DNA of 64,000 nt from Agapetus fuscipes. Lineage: Eukaryota > Arthropoda > Insecta > Trichoptera > Glossosomatidae. How positions within the stretch are numbered: the stretch's first letter is position 1; each line of letters opens with the position of its first letter. Positions 53,701 to 63,761 of the stretch are shown here, in pieces. Under the pieces are notes generated by a model that saw only the letters and a program-made list of their open reading frames with translations, searched no databases and had not been told where the DNA came from. Location: positions 2,976,001-3,040,000 of the forward strand of contig OX637363.1 in assembly GCA_951799405.1 (NCBI GenBank), in the 5' to 3' direction. Both the position numbers and the translations under genes were made by a program.

Positions 53701-56700
53701 CTAATCTAAGCTGCAAAGATATATATATCATTTAAGATTTATATGAAGTGCATTCCCACAAGCAGATATGTATAATTTCGCGCTAACACATGCCGCATGT
53801 GGACCTATGTACATACAATATAAAAACCCAATCTCAAATGAACATAAGCCCTGAAACTCTTGCCGTCCTTCCCTGTAGCAGGGGTGGCATTGGCAAAGTG
53901 AACTATTTTTTACAGCATGGGTGGTCAGCCGCATATCAACCTATAAGTCAAGGAGCAATGCCTGATGCTTGATCTATGCCTGAGTTTTTTTTTTTTTATC
54001 TGAAGGCAAGCTATGGCCGGGTAATCTGTACCCAAAATTAAAAAAAATGTTTAAAGTCAACCAAAAAATGTATCATGACGGTCCGGTCGATGGCTCAGTT
54101 GGTAGAGTGCTTGCTTTCCTTGCCGAGAGCGTGGTTTATAATCCCAACGAGGCTGTCGGAAATGATTTTCCGTTTCGGTGTTTATTTCAAACCCAATATA
54201 AAATACTGGCAAGATTTACTGAGCCTTTACAAAGAAATCTAATCCTAATTAGGGCCTGTTGCACCAACCTCCAATCAATATTCAATTGACAAATCAAATT
54301 TGATTGCTACATTCTGGTAAGGACCTCGGTTAAATATTTATCGGAAGTGGGTAAAAATATGATGGAAGTTGAACAGGAAATATAATGTACATCAGCTGAT
54401 TTACATGTATGCAACCAAATGCTTGATTTGAAAGGTTGAAATTTAACTTAATTTTGATTTTTGTCTGATTGGAGTTTGGTGCAACAGGCCCTAAGTACTT
54501 TAAAATAAGATTTCGACTGCTGCAAGGAAGAAGGAAGTAACTCCGAAATTTAGGTTTTTGACTTATTTCCATTTCTGAAGGTAACAAATCATCATCTTCA
54601 TTCCAAGATCACAGCCGTGTCTCTATCTCTTTTAAATTCGTTTATAAATTAATGCAAAAAAAGCTTAGGTATTGTTCTCCATGGAATAAATAACATTCAA
54701 TTGGCTTTCCTGCAAAACTATTTTTTTTAACTTAGTGCTGTCTTCCTTGGAGCAGTCGATTTGATAACATCGAGATATCAATTCGTTTACTAGAACTTAG
54801 GAGAGTTATTTCTGATCAATTGTCTTTAAATTCAAAATCTTGGGAAGACGAACTAGAGGTAGCCCAAGAACTTCATACTTCAAGGATGTGAAGCGGCTCA
54901 TGGATGTCTCCTCCTATTCGCATCTCAAGAGGATGGCAACAGACAGAGACAAATGGCTGACACAACAAGGCGCTGCCTTTACAAGATGATGTTGATGATT
55001 GAGATTGAACGGACTTTTTTATATGTATTTATGGTACAAATCGGTTCGCATCGGACACAATCGTTTTGCGCCTACAGTAGGCAAAGCAGAATCTACATCA
55101 AATGAAATGCTAATGACTTCTTTGTGTGCTAAAAAGGCTGTTGTAAAATTAAATTCTGAAATATTTTGTATCTTTGGCTGAATAATAAATTCATCAATTA
55201 TTATACAAAAACAGTAGGATGTTACTTGAACAACGATAATTACTGTTCAACCACATTAATAAATCATCATAACAAATTAGGCTGATTTATTTGGTGAGCG
55301 CTGTTTTTGTGTGTACTCAAGAGCCCTGTACGAGCTTGCTAGTCACTGTAGAAAGCATCATTTCTCAAACAAGACCCAGTTGCTGTAAGGCTGGATGGAC
55401 CTTTAGTGACCGGTCTTTGTTAAAGGCATATGATTTTTTTCACCAAGCAAAGAGCATACTTGAAAATATAAATGGTACATTTTTTGTGCTCCCCGGGATT
55501 CGAATTCATTTACGAGCCAGAAGCGTTAGCCACTAGACTACGGTCCGGTTAATCCATATAATCCAATCGCTTGATTTTCAATAATCCTTAGACTTATAGG
55601 TTGATATGAGGCTAAAAACCCATGTTGTACAAAAGTGTACCAATGTCACCCCTGTTTCATGGAAGGTGTGCAAGAGTTGTAGGGCTTGTGTTCATTTGAG
55701 GTTTGCTTTTTAATTTGCAAGTCCACATGCAGCATTTGTAAGCGAGAATTTACACGTGAATGTTTGTGGGCATGCATTTAATGTGAACTTTGAATGTTAA
55801 TATTTCTTTGTAACTTAGATTATAGATTAAAAGAGATTGGGTGAGCTGCAATAATATGCAATGAGAAGTTTTTTTTTTACAAAGAAAAAATAGTTTTTAT
55901 TTTTCAATTGAGCATTGTTTATTACCTCAAGTAGCTACTTTCGACTATCGTCATTGCCCTCTTGACTGAACAAAACTGATCTGTCACTCTACTTCTAAAA
56001 AAATATATATATTTCTCATAAAAATTATATTTCACTGTTTATAAAGCAACTCAATTTTCAAAAATAAATAAGACGAGCGGATAGGTTGATTTATATGTAC
56101 CTACTCTTTAATATTTACAAGGGCTGAAATTTAACATTAAACATAAAAAAATATTTAGGTAGAACTATCATTATAGTAAAAAAGACGAAATAGAAAAGTC
56201 ATTTTATAAGTTTTGGTAAGTACTTTCATCGCGAAATCATTAGGAAGAACCAAAAGGGAATTGTGCAATTTCATTTATCGAAACAATCCATAAAGCCCAT
56301 TATATTCTAATCTAATCTAAGTTGCAAAGATATGTTACATTGGAGATTCACATAACATGCATTCTCACAACCAGACACGTACAATTTCGCGCTTGCATAT
56401 GCCTCATGTGAACCTACAACATAAAAACCAAATCTCAAATGGACATACACCCTGCAACTCTTGCCGTCCTTCCCTGAGACAGGAGTGACATTGGCAAAGT
56501 GAACCATTTTTACAGCATGGGTGGTCAGCCGCATACCAACCTATAAGTCAAGGAACACACACGACAAATTACATTTTATACATCACTAAATAATAATATA
56601 CATGTGAAAATTTAAAACACACCGGGGAAAATATTATTGGTTAGTCAGGGAAAATAAATATATGAACAAAATAAGAATATTTTACTTACTGGACATTTTG

Positions 56701-56745
56701 TGGTCTTCCTTCTGCGCTCAAAATCACTCCCAGCGTTAGAAACAT
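50711..56745 (-). CDS. DUF4774-type secreted protein, two exons found
   Basis: Exon 56690-56745 begins with ATG immediately after a TTTCAG acceptor, encodes MFLTLGVILSAEGRPQNV (a short signal peptide) and ends at GTAAGT. Exon 50711-52148 continues in phase, for 497 residues in all. Regions in order: a Lys/Glu-rich, coiled-coil-like stretch; a Tyr/His/Pro-rich middle; then from about residue 389 the repeat LTIAGPGGTATAGKGGTALV, GPQGVVYTKMDGVAIAGPGT; then YVFNENGKKIFVPDGSRIVA to the stop. Because the ATG abuts the acceptor, one more upstream exon may supply the true N-terminus. The 4.5 kb intron is filled with repeats. Extracellular by inference; function unknown. Confidence 0.8.
52265..52692 (+). 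repeat. LINE-A tail unit split by an unknown insertion
   Basis: Parts 52265-52357 and 52611-52692. The 250-base insert lacks similarity to other repeats here. ATACGTGTCT on the left and ATACTGTGTCT on the right resemble an imperfect duplication. Confidence 0.75.
53142..53382 (-). repeat. LINE-A tail unit
   Basis: CCTAATCTAATTTAAGTTGC to CCACATACCAACCTGGG, with a small internal deletion. Confidence 0.85.
53440..53540 (-). repeat. tRNA-like SINE head, diverged
   Basis: Reversed CAGGGTTTCAAACCAC B-box-like sequence and CCACTAGACCGGTT end. Confidence 0.5.
53683..53955 (-). repeat. LINE-A tail unit, complete
   Basis: Four CTAAT units, then the full unit to AACCTATAAGTCAAGGAG. Confidence 0.9.
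54078..54245 (+). repeat. SINE2, truncated
   Basis: GGTCCGGTCGATGGCTCAGT head, TTCCGTTTCGGTGTTTATTT body, ends near ACAAAGAAATC. Confidence 0.8.
54251..54493. mobile_element. MITE, GGGCCTGTTGCACC family, best copy
   Basis: GGGCCTGTTGCACCAACCTC to GGTGCAACAGGCCC, with TA on each side. Confidence 0.88.
54835..54992 (+). mobile_element. LINE-D C-terminal scrap
   Basis: Frame reads GRRTRGSPRTSYFKDVKRLM then LKRMATDRDKWLTQQGAAF and a stop, like the C-terminal basic region of many LINEs. Confidence 0.6.
55278..55552 (-). repeat. SINE1
   Basis: TTGGTGAGCGCTGTTTTTGT to GACTACGGTCCGGTT, with a short head deletion. Confidence 0.85.
55583..55832 (+). repeat. LINE-A tail unit, complete
   Basis: ATCCTTAGACTTATAGGTTG to TAACTTAGATTATAGATTA. 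Confidence 0.87.
55880..55985 (-). mobile_element. Penelope-related hairpin element scrap
   Basis: Minus strand: AGTCAAGAGGGCAATGACG, ATAGTCGAAAGTAGCTACTT, similar to the 11705-11960 element. Confidence 0.4.
56305..56560 (-). repeat. LINE-A tail unit, complete
   Basis: TTCTAATCTAATCTAAGTTG to AACCTATAAGTCAAGGAAC. Confidence 0.9.
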
Positions 56746-56827
56746 CTGAAATTTTTTTTTAAAAAAATCATAAGAAGATATGGTAACATTATTATTTTAG
56801 ATGAGACATGATGTGCTGTACGGTTCA

Positions 56828-56932
56828 CATGCGGCATGTACAAGTGCGAACTTATACGTGTTTGCTTTCGAAAATGCATGTAATGTGAATCCCCAATGTT
56901 ACATATCTTTGCAATTTAAATTAGATTAATGA
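56828..56932 (+). repeat. LINE-A tail unit, 5' truncated
   Basis: GGTTCACATGCGGCATGTAC to CAATTTAAATTAGATTA. Confidence 0.75.
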
Positions 56933-57042
56933 GTCTATACTCACTCACATTGCAGCTTATGGGCTGACAATAACTGAACTTCCAGTGGGAAGGTCAAATA
57001 AAAGAGAAAGAACAAGATAAAGTGTTTAAAATCATTTTTGGT

Positions 57043-57312
57043 GATTATCTAAATCTAAATCTAAATCTAAATCTAAGTTGCAAAGATAGTTATCATTTGA
57101 GATTCATATTAAATGCATTCCCACAAGCAGACACGCATAATTTCGCGCTCACACATGCTGCATGTGGACCTACAATATAAAAAAACGCAATCTCAAATGA
57201 ACATAAGCCCTGCAACTCTTGCTGACCTTCCCTGACACAGGGGTGACATTGGCAAAGTGAACCATTTTTTACAGTATGGATGGTCAGCCAAATACCAACC
57301 TATCAGTCAAGG
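57043..57312 (-). repeat. LINE-A tail unit, complete
   Basis: Four CTAAAT units, then the unit to AACCTATCAGTCAAGGAA. Confidence 0.9.
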
Positions 57313-57469
57313 AATCATGTCTCGCAAAAAAAGATAGTGTTACTGTTACGATGTTACTTGGGGTTCTCTTTTCATTAAACTTCAATTATTTATTTCAACG
57401 CTTTTGTTCACAACTTACAACAATTGATAATCTCTGCTTATTGTTCTTCACGGAAAAATGCTTGGAGTG

Positions 57470-57650
57470 ACTAATGTCTCTCCGCATCATTGCAGTCCCT
57501 ATATATAGATACAAAAGAGATCTTTCTTACATATTCCAGATCATTCTTCGATTTCTCGCTCATACCAGACCGCCGTTCTATGTACCTTACTACTACCATC
57601 ATGGATTATGTTCTACACACACTATTGTACTGGACTGACGCATGTGGGTA
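57470..57650 (+). repeat. promoter-like repeat shared with 63225-63365
   Basis: CATTGCAGTCCCTATATATA, GAGATCTTTCTTACATATTC, CAGATCATTCTTCGATTTCT; also the ACCATCATGGA end. Could be an LTR core. Confidence 0.5.
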
Positions 57651-57715
57651 CTCCAAGTTCGAAACAATATGTATTTTTGCGTCGTCGAGGATGATGATGA
57701 GTTGATGATTTTTTT

Positions 57716-57895
57716 AATAGCGCCGTTTCGTGATGTAGTCACCCCAAGGGCGCTTGTGCAAACGATGCCAGAAATTTGCTTGTCTTCAGTGCATTCCGGA
57801 ACTTTCTATGGTCCTCTAGCTCTCTCATATGATGTTTCAGGTGGTTCCAGGACAGAGGAACAGTAACTGCAGATGCACGCTCTCCAAACACTGTG
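57716..57895 (-). mobile_element. LINE-C 3' end
   Basis: Reverse complement of the 5907-6080 segment with small changes. Confidence 0.8.
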
Positions 57896-58284
57896 TTAAC
57901 TTATGTTACTTATGTCAAGAATGTAGCCTAGATTCCCGCAAGCCGACCGCTTGAATCATTACCTACCAAAAATCGCTACTTTTCTATTTTCACTATTTCG
58001 CAATAGCTTTCGACGACAATCGTAACACTCACCGATAAAGGCGTTAAATTTAAGAGCCCCAATTCCAAACGCATAGTTTAACATTTCGTAAATTCATTTT
58101 AGAACGTGCTACAAATGACAAACTTGTTATCAAACTGTTATTCGTGTTAAGAAATGTACTGAAATGTTAGCCGATCGATTATTCAGCGCGTGTAAAGAGT
58201 TCGAACAGTTTACGTGCCTTCGGAACAGCCTTCGAGTGAAATGAAGAAATGGGTCGGTGGTCGGAATAAGGTCTCAGTTTTATG

Positions 58285-58758
58285 AACATAATCAAAGCTA
58301 GAGCTTGTATGAAGAAGGTTATGACTCTGGTTGAAATGAAAGAAGTATGCAAGGACAGAAAAAATGGCGGTTGATCTGTAATGTTGGCGGCTAGGACTAG
58401 GGTTTTTCAAATTAGAATTTTGCATTATGTTTTAGTTTTAATGTCCATACATTTTACTTATTAATTTTAAATGTATTTTATTGACACATCAAATTTGATT
58501 GCTTAATTCTGGTGAGGACCTCGGTTAAATATTTCTCGGAAGTGGGTATGTGTTGTCTCGGTGTTGGTATGTGGCTGACCACCTATGCTGTAGAAAATGG
58601 TTCACTTCGCTTCGCTAATTTGAATGTCACCCCTGTTTCAGGGAAGGACGGCAAGAGTCCAGGGTGTATGTTCATTTGAGATCTGGGTTTTTATATTGTA
58701 GGTTCACATGAGGCATGTTTAAGCTCGATTTTGTACGTGTTAGCTTGTGAAAATGTTG
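58285..58758 (+). repeat. LINE-A 3' end with MITE scrap inside
   Basis: Coding end (GAAGAAGGTTATGACTCTGG), UTR, a GGGCCTGTTGCACC-type MITE scrap at 58480-58546, then the tail unit, which passes into a SINE1. Confidence 0.8.
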
Positions 58759-58938
58759 TTGTTAGGCTGGATGGACCTTTTAGTGACCGGTCTTTGGTAG
58801 AAGGCTCATGAATTTTTCAACCCAACGAAGAGCAAATTTGAAAACATAAACGGTATTTTTTTTTTGCTCCGCCGGGATTCGAACCCACAACCTTCCATTT
58901 ACGAGTCTGAAGTGTTACCACTGGACTACGGACCGGCC
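58758..58938 (-). repeat. SINE1, truncated
   Basis: TGTTAGGCTGGATGGACCTT to CTACGGACCGGCC. Confidence 0.83.
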
Positions 58939-59099
58939 TTATATGTTCCCAAAAGCGATTGAACTTCATGCTTCAGTCCGATTTGCATATTTTTTACTTA
59001 CTTTAGTACTTCTCTCTAAAATTCATCATAACGGCATTTCTTTATTTCTATACTATAAAATTTAATGATTTCGTTTTCCAGAATCTTTCATTGTATTTT

Positions 59100-59345
59100 T
59101 CAAAAAAAAAAAAAATTATTTTAATAGATTTGTGAAGAGGACTGCAATTCACCAACCCATAATATAAGCACCACCAAAATCATCAATTAATAATTCATTA
59201 ATGAATACTTTTTATGAATTATTAATCAATAACTGGCATCTGTTGAACCAGGATCGAAGTTTTTGTCAGTAGGACACGGCGCAGGCAGGGTTCGAACCGC
59301 TAGTGTAAATAACGAAAATTACCACCTAACCCCCTCGACCATCCC
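59100..59345 (-). repeat. tRNA-derived SINE3, diverged
   Basis: GTGAAGAGGACTGCAATTCAC and GGCATCTGTTGAACCAGGAT; the reversed B box GGGTTCGAACC is at 59288-59298. Confidence 0.65.
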
Positions 59346-59490
59346 AGCGACGTTTTTTCTATTTATTAATAATTTTCCTTCAATTAAAATAAAAACAAAA
59401 TGATAATACCGGAAAGATTTTAAAAAAAACAAGGTGTACAATAAATGAGAACCCACTCATCATTAGTAATCTATTTAGGTAAAATGCATT

Positions 59491-59795
59491 GACCGGTCCG
59501 TAGTCTAGTGGTTAACAATTCGGACTCATAAATGGAAGGCTGTCGTTTCGAATCCCGGGGGAACACAAACAAAAAATACTATTTATATTTTCAAATATGC
59601 TCTTCGCTGGGAGAAAACTTCATACACCTTTACCAAAGACCGGTCACTGAAAGGTCCATCCAACCTTACAACAACTGGGTCTTGCTTGAGAATTGGCGCT
59701 TTCTACATCGACGACCAAGCTCGCAGAGGGCTCTTGAGGTGTAATACACACAAAAACAGCGCTCACCAAATAAATCATCCTAATATTATTATTAT
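59491..59795 (+). repeat. SINE1, full length
   Basis: GACCGGTCCGTAGTCTAGTG to CAAATAAATCATCCTAATAT with an ATT tail. Confidence 0.92.
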
Positions 59796-59849
59796 AGGTA
59801 CAATGCTATCATCTGGACTAGTTTACTGAAAAATAAGCAGTATCCTGAT

Positions 59850-60105
59850 TTATACTTTTATGAACACTGTTTCATTCAAGACCCCTCTGCAAGCTTGTCG
59901 GTTGCTAGTCAGTACTAGCTTCTCAAGCAAGACTCATTTGATGCTACGCTGAATGAATCGTAGTGACCGGTCTTTTGACAAAGGTGGACAATTAATTCAG
60001 CCATGCAAATAGCATATTTGAAAAGTTTTTTTTTTTCTTAGCTAGAGATTGAACCACCTACTCTTCGATTTAGTAGTGTGAATCACTAGACTAAGATCTA
60101 CGACA
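59850..60105 (-). repeat. SINE1 relative, strongly diverged
   Basis: CCTCTGCAAGCTTGTCGGTT, GTGACCGGTCTTTTGACAAA, reversed head CACTAGACTAAGATCTAC. Possibly an older subfamily. Confidence 0.6.
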
Positions 60106-60349
60106 TTTGAAGATGATCTAATCAGTTGTAACATGAAATGTTGGTTGATGAAATCATATGTTAATTAGATGTATTATATGAGTTGATTTGATTTGTTGAT
60201 GTGACTGGAATCCATAATAAATTGATACATAATTGGTTGATGGACAGACTATTAATTTAGTTAATTTGATAATAAAAATGTCTGATATAATCTTAGTTGC
60301 ATATATAGTTTCGTGCCTAGATTACTTTTAAGAATTTAGCTGAATCTTA

Positions 60350-60475
60350 AATCTAAGTTGCAAAGATAGATTAACATTTAAAATTTAAATCAAAGCATGA
60401 CCACAAACAAACGCGTGTAGTTTGCGCTTAAAATGCTGAATGTGTACTTACAAATAAAATCCAAGCCTATAATAA
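60350..60475 (-). repeat. LINE-A tail unit, truncated
   Basis: TAAATCTAAGTTGCAAAGAT to AAATAAAATCCAAGCCT. Confidence 0.75.
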
Positions 60476-60486
60476 TAATATTATAA

Positions 60487-60708
60487 TAATCTAAGTTGCA
60501 AGGATATATTAACATTTAAAGCTCTCCAATGCATGTTCACAAACAAACACGTGTAGTTTGCGCTTGAAATGCTGAATGTGCACTTAAAAATAAAATCCAA
60601 ACCTCAAATGAACATAAGCCCTACAGCTTTTGCTGACCTTTCCTGACACAGGGGTGACATTGGCAAAGTGAACCATTTTTTACAGTATGGGTGGTCAGCC
60701 TCATACCA
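60487..60708 (-). repeat. LINE-A tail unit, complete
   Basis: ATAATCTAAGTTGCAAGGAT to AGCCTCATACCAACC. Confidence 0.87.
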
Positions 60709-61084
60709 ACCATGATGTCCGAATATCCAAAATATCCCTCGACTATGTGCCGTCAGTCATTGTAAATTTCCCATAATCAGGGAATTTTTGCTAGCTTACA
60801 ACACTTTTGACAGCCACTAGGCATGTAAGCCCCATCAATACTTTATTTTCAATAAAATATAAAAAAAATACACCAAAATTTACATAAATAAGATATGAGT
60901 TGTAAAAAATATCTATGCTTTTGAAATAACTACATTAAATTACTTTTAAAGCCAATTTTCTTGTACATTATAATGTACTCGGATATGCGGCAAATCAAAA
61001 GAATTGTTTTGATTTAACCATCGATATAAATAATATACATATATATTTTATTTGGATCAATGGATTTAACCTAAGTAAAATTGA

Positions 61085-61293
61085 GTTGATTCACTTTGCC
61101 AATGTCACCCCTGTTCCAGGGAATGTCGGCAAAAGTTGGAGGGCTTATGTTCATTTGAGGTTGTGATTTTAATTTGTAAGTACTTACTCATTCAGCATTT
61201 GTAAGCGCGAACTTACACGTGTTTGTTAGTGTGCATGCATTTGATATGAGCTTTGAATGCTAATATATCCTTGCAACTTACATTATAGATAGA
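61085..61293 (+). repeat. LINE-A tail unit, front missing
   Basis: TTGATTCACTTTGCCAATGT to CAACTTACATTATAGATAG. Confidence 0.82.
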
Positions 61294-61597
61294 ATTAACG
61301 AATTTAGTTTAAGTGCATTACCTTATTTTAAATTAAAGCGACATAAAAAAACAAGATGAAATTGTTCATTTCAATATTTTGTGTTTGTGTCAAATTTTTA
61401 ACCTCCAAATGTAAGAAAATTCAGATTGATACGACTTTGTATTGATGACCGATCAGCGCCTCTGGCGGTCAGATTTGGAACAAGTTCGGTGAGATGACAA
61501 CATTGGATTACAGTTCCATGTTTGGGTTTCGCTAGTATCCCATCGTTGAAATATTGTGAAAAAAGTATTTACAATGTCTGAAAAACTACCCACATAA

Positions 61598-61771
61598 TGC
61601 TCGAGTGATGCTTTCAGTTCTCATCAAGATCATCATCATACTTCACGCTGAAGAAGCACATCGTAGAAACGGGCGAAACGTCCGGAAGCTCCAGCTCCCA
61701 CAGACCACGGCAACAGATCCCGGAAAGCATCACTCCAGCATCATCAGCCGGCCGTGTAAGCCTAAAACTAC
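61598..61771 (+). mobile_element. GATGCTGGAGTGA fold-back element with central deletion
   Basis: Left arm shortened to about 15 bases; right arm intact with the core at 61648-61680 and end GGCCGTGTAAGCCTAAAAC. Sequences like CTACCCACATA flank it on both sides imperfectly. Confidence 0.72.
61648..61680 (+). ncRNA. hammerhead-ribozyme-like core
   Basis: CTGAAGA, A, GCACAT/ACGGGC stem with two weak pairs, GAAACG. Confidence 0.45.
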
Positions 61772-61774
61772 TAC

Positions 61775-62064
61775 GGGGCCGTCCATAAATTACGTCATCA
61801 ATTTTGGCTGATTTTCGACCCCCCCCCCCCTTACAATCATTCTATAGTCATTATCTAATGACCCCCCCCCCCCCTCTTGCTATAATAATGGATGAGCTTC
61901 ATAATTAATAATGTTATATAACTTACATAATATTTTGTATATTTTGTAGAAATTGGTATTTACAAGAACGACGTCACTTTTGGTACTCGTACATCATTTG
62001 CCATCATCAGCAGACCAGACTCCCCCCCCCCTTAATGCGAATGACGTAATATATGGACAGCCCC
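61775..62064. mobile_element. GGGGCCGTCCATAAATTACG MITE, second copy
   Basis: 3 bp duplication TAC (61772-61774, 62065-62067) with inverted ends as at 41865-42145. C-tracts are expanded. Confidence 0.87.
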
Positions 62065-62214
62065 TACTCACACAGTACAAAATGATTAACTTTTAAAGAT
62101 GCCACTCATGTTTGAGTGATAGGACATATTCCGTGATCTGTGGATAGGACTGATAGGCGGTGAAGTTTACCGTGATTCGAGGGTGAACATTCGAATGTGC
62201 TATTTTTTTAACTC

Positions 62215-62476
62215 AGGATCATTTATTTGGTAGGCGCTGTTTTTGTGTGTCTCATCCTCAAGAACCCTCTGCGAGCTTGATCGTCGCTGTAAAAGCGCCA
62301 ATTCTCAAGCAAGACCAAGTTGCTGTAAGGCTGGATAGACCTTTTGATGACCGGTCTTTGGTAAAGGTTTTTGAATTTTCAAACCCAGCGAAGAGCAAAT
62401 TTCAAAATATAAATGGTATATTTTTTGTGCTCCGCCGGGATTCAAACCCACAATTGTTAACCACTAGCCTACGCTA
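62215..62476 (-). repeat. SINE1, head partly deleted
   Basis: TTATTTGGTAGGCGCTGTTT to CCACTAGCCTACGC. Confidence 0.82.
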
Positions 62477-62906
62477 TATATTCGTTCACTCAGATTTTTT
62501 AATTGATGGGTGGTCAGCCTCACGCCGCACCTATCATTCCATATAACAATGCTTACCGTACAATCATCTTTCCTTATTATGTCATCAAAAGACAACATGG
62601 AATGCGTCATCTAAGAATTGTTAAAGCGTCTAATGTCAAAACCCCCCTGGCAATCTTGTAAGATGATAAAAAAACTCATGCACCCACTACTTTGTGGAAG
62701 CGTTTAACTCAATAATTATTTGAAAGGTTACTTGAAAAACAGGCACTTAATACAAAAGTAGCCAAAATTGAAACCATAGCAAAACGTATTGTAAGATTTT
62801 TACTGGGTCTGTTTTAATTGAACTGCAATTATTTATTCTGAACAGAATTCATTTTACACAATTTGATTCACAAAAGCCGTGGCTTTCGAACTTCACGGCT
62901 CAATGT

Positions 62907-63206
62907 ACATTGAAGCTTTCACGGCCGGTACTTGTTGTCTGTTGACACAACAATCACTTTTTTCGGGCTATGTAGCCATGGTCTGGTTGATTCTTTCCGG
63001 ACAGTTTCGCTCATTGCTCCGATGAGCATTATCAGCGGTTGGCTAGTCGCTGTGATCTTCTTACAGGATGAAGATCTCTCCTGTAAGAAGATCACAGCGA
63101 CTAGCCAACCGCTGATAATGCCCATCGGAGCAATGGGCGAAACTGTCCGGAATAAATCAACCAGACCACGGCTACATAGCCCGAAAAAAGTAATTGTTAG
63201 TTCAAT
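62907..63206. mobile_element. fold-back element with two convergent hammerhead-like cores
   Basis: 300 bp insertion flanked by the 13 bp duplication CACGGCTCAATGT (62894-62906, 63207-63219). Arms meet near 63070; a single-copy end with TTTCACGGCCGG lies on the left. Confidence 0.84.
63112..63144 (+). ncRNA. hammerhead-ribozyme-like core
   Basis: CTGATAA (one change from CTGATGA), T, stem GCCCAT/ATGGGC, GAAACT. Mirror copy at 63003-63035 on the minus strand. Confidence 0.45.
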
Positions 63207-63224
63207 CACGGCTCAATGTTTTAT

Positions 63225-63365
63225 CGATACTCTGGCTGCTGCCCTATTGCAGTCCTCTTATATAGGTGCAACAGAGATCTTTCTTGCATATTCCAGATCA
63301 TTCTTTGATCTCTCGCTAACACCAGAACGTCATTCTACGCACCACCACCATCATGGACTATTCCC
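63225..63365 (+). repeat. promoter-like repeat shared with 57470-57650
   Basis: TATTGCAGTCCTCTTATATA and GAGATCTTTCTTGCATATTC. The fold-back element at 62907-63206 interrupts its upstream part. Confidence 0.5.
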
Positions 63366-63440
63366 AGATGGTGTGAATGGTGAGCGTTGAGATATAGATT
63401 TTTTTTTAATTGTATTTTTTATTTATATAATAAAAATCAC

Positions 63441-63698
63441 GATGATTTATTTGGTGAGCGCTGTTTTTATGTGAATCACACCTCAAGAGCCCTCTGCGAC
63501 CTTGATCATCGTTGAAGAAAGCGCCAATTCTCAAGCAAGACTCAATTGCTGTTAGGTTGGATATACCTTTAGTGACCGATCTTTGGTAAAGGTATATGAA
63601 TTTTTCACAGATGGTACATTTTTGTGCTCCGCCGGGATTCGAACCTACAACCTTCCATTGACGAGTGAGAAGTGTTAACCACTGGACTACGGACCGGT
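63441..63698 (-). repeat. SINE1
   Basis: TATTTGGTGAGCGCTGTTTT to GGACTACGGACCGGTTA, with a 35-base internal deletion. Confidence 0.87.
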
Positions 63699-63761
63699 TA
63701 TATATATTTCTTTTTATGGTTATACGTTTTATATTAATAATAACGTTTTTATAGCTTAAAT

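Noticed and set aside
62919..63390. Pair of 96- and 152-residue proteins on opposite strands
   Set aside because: Both read through the arms of the fold-back element, so they mirror each other.
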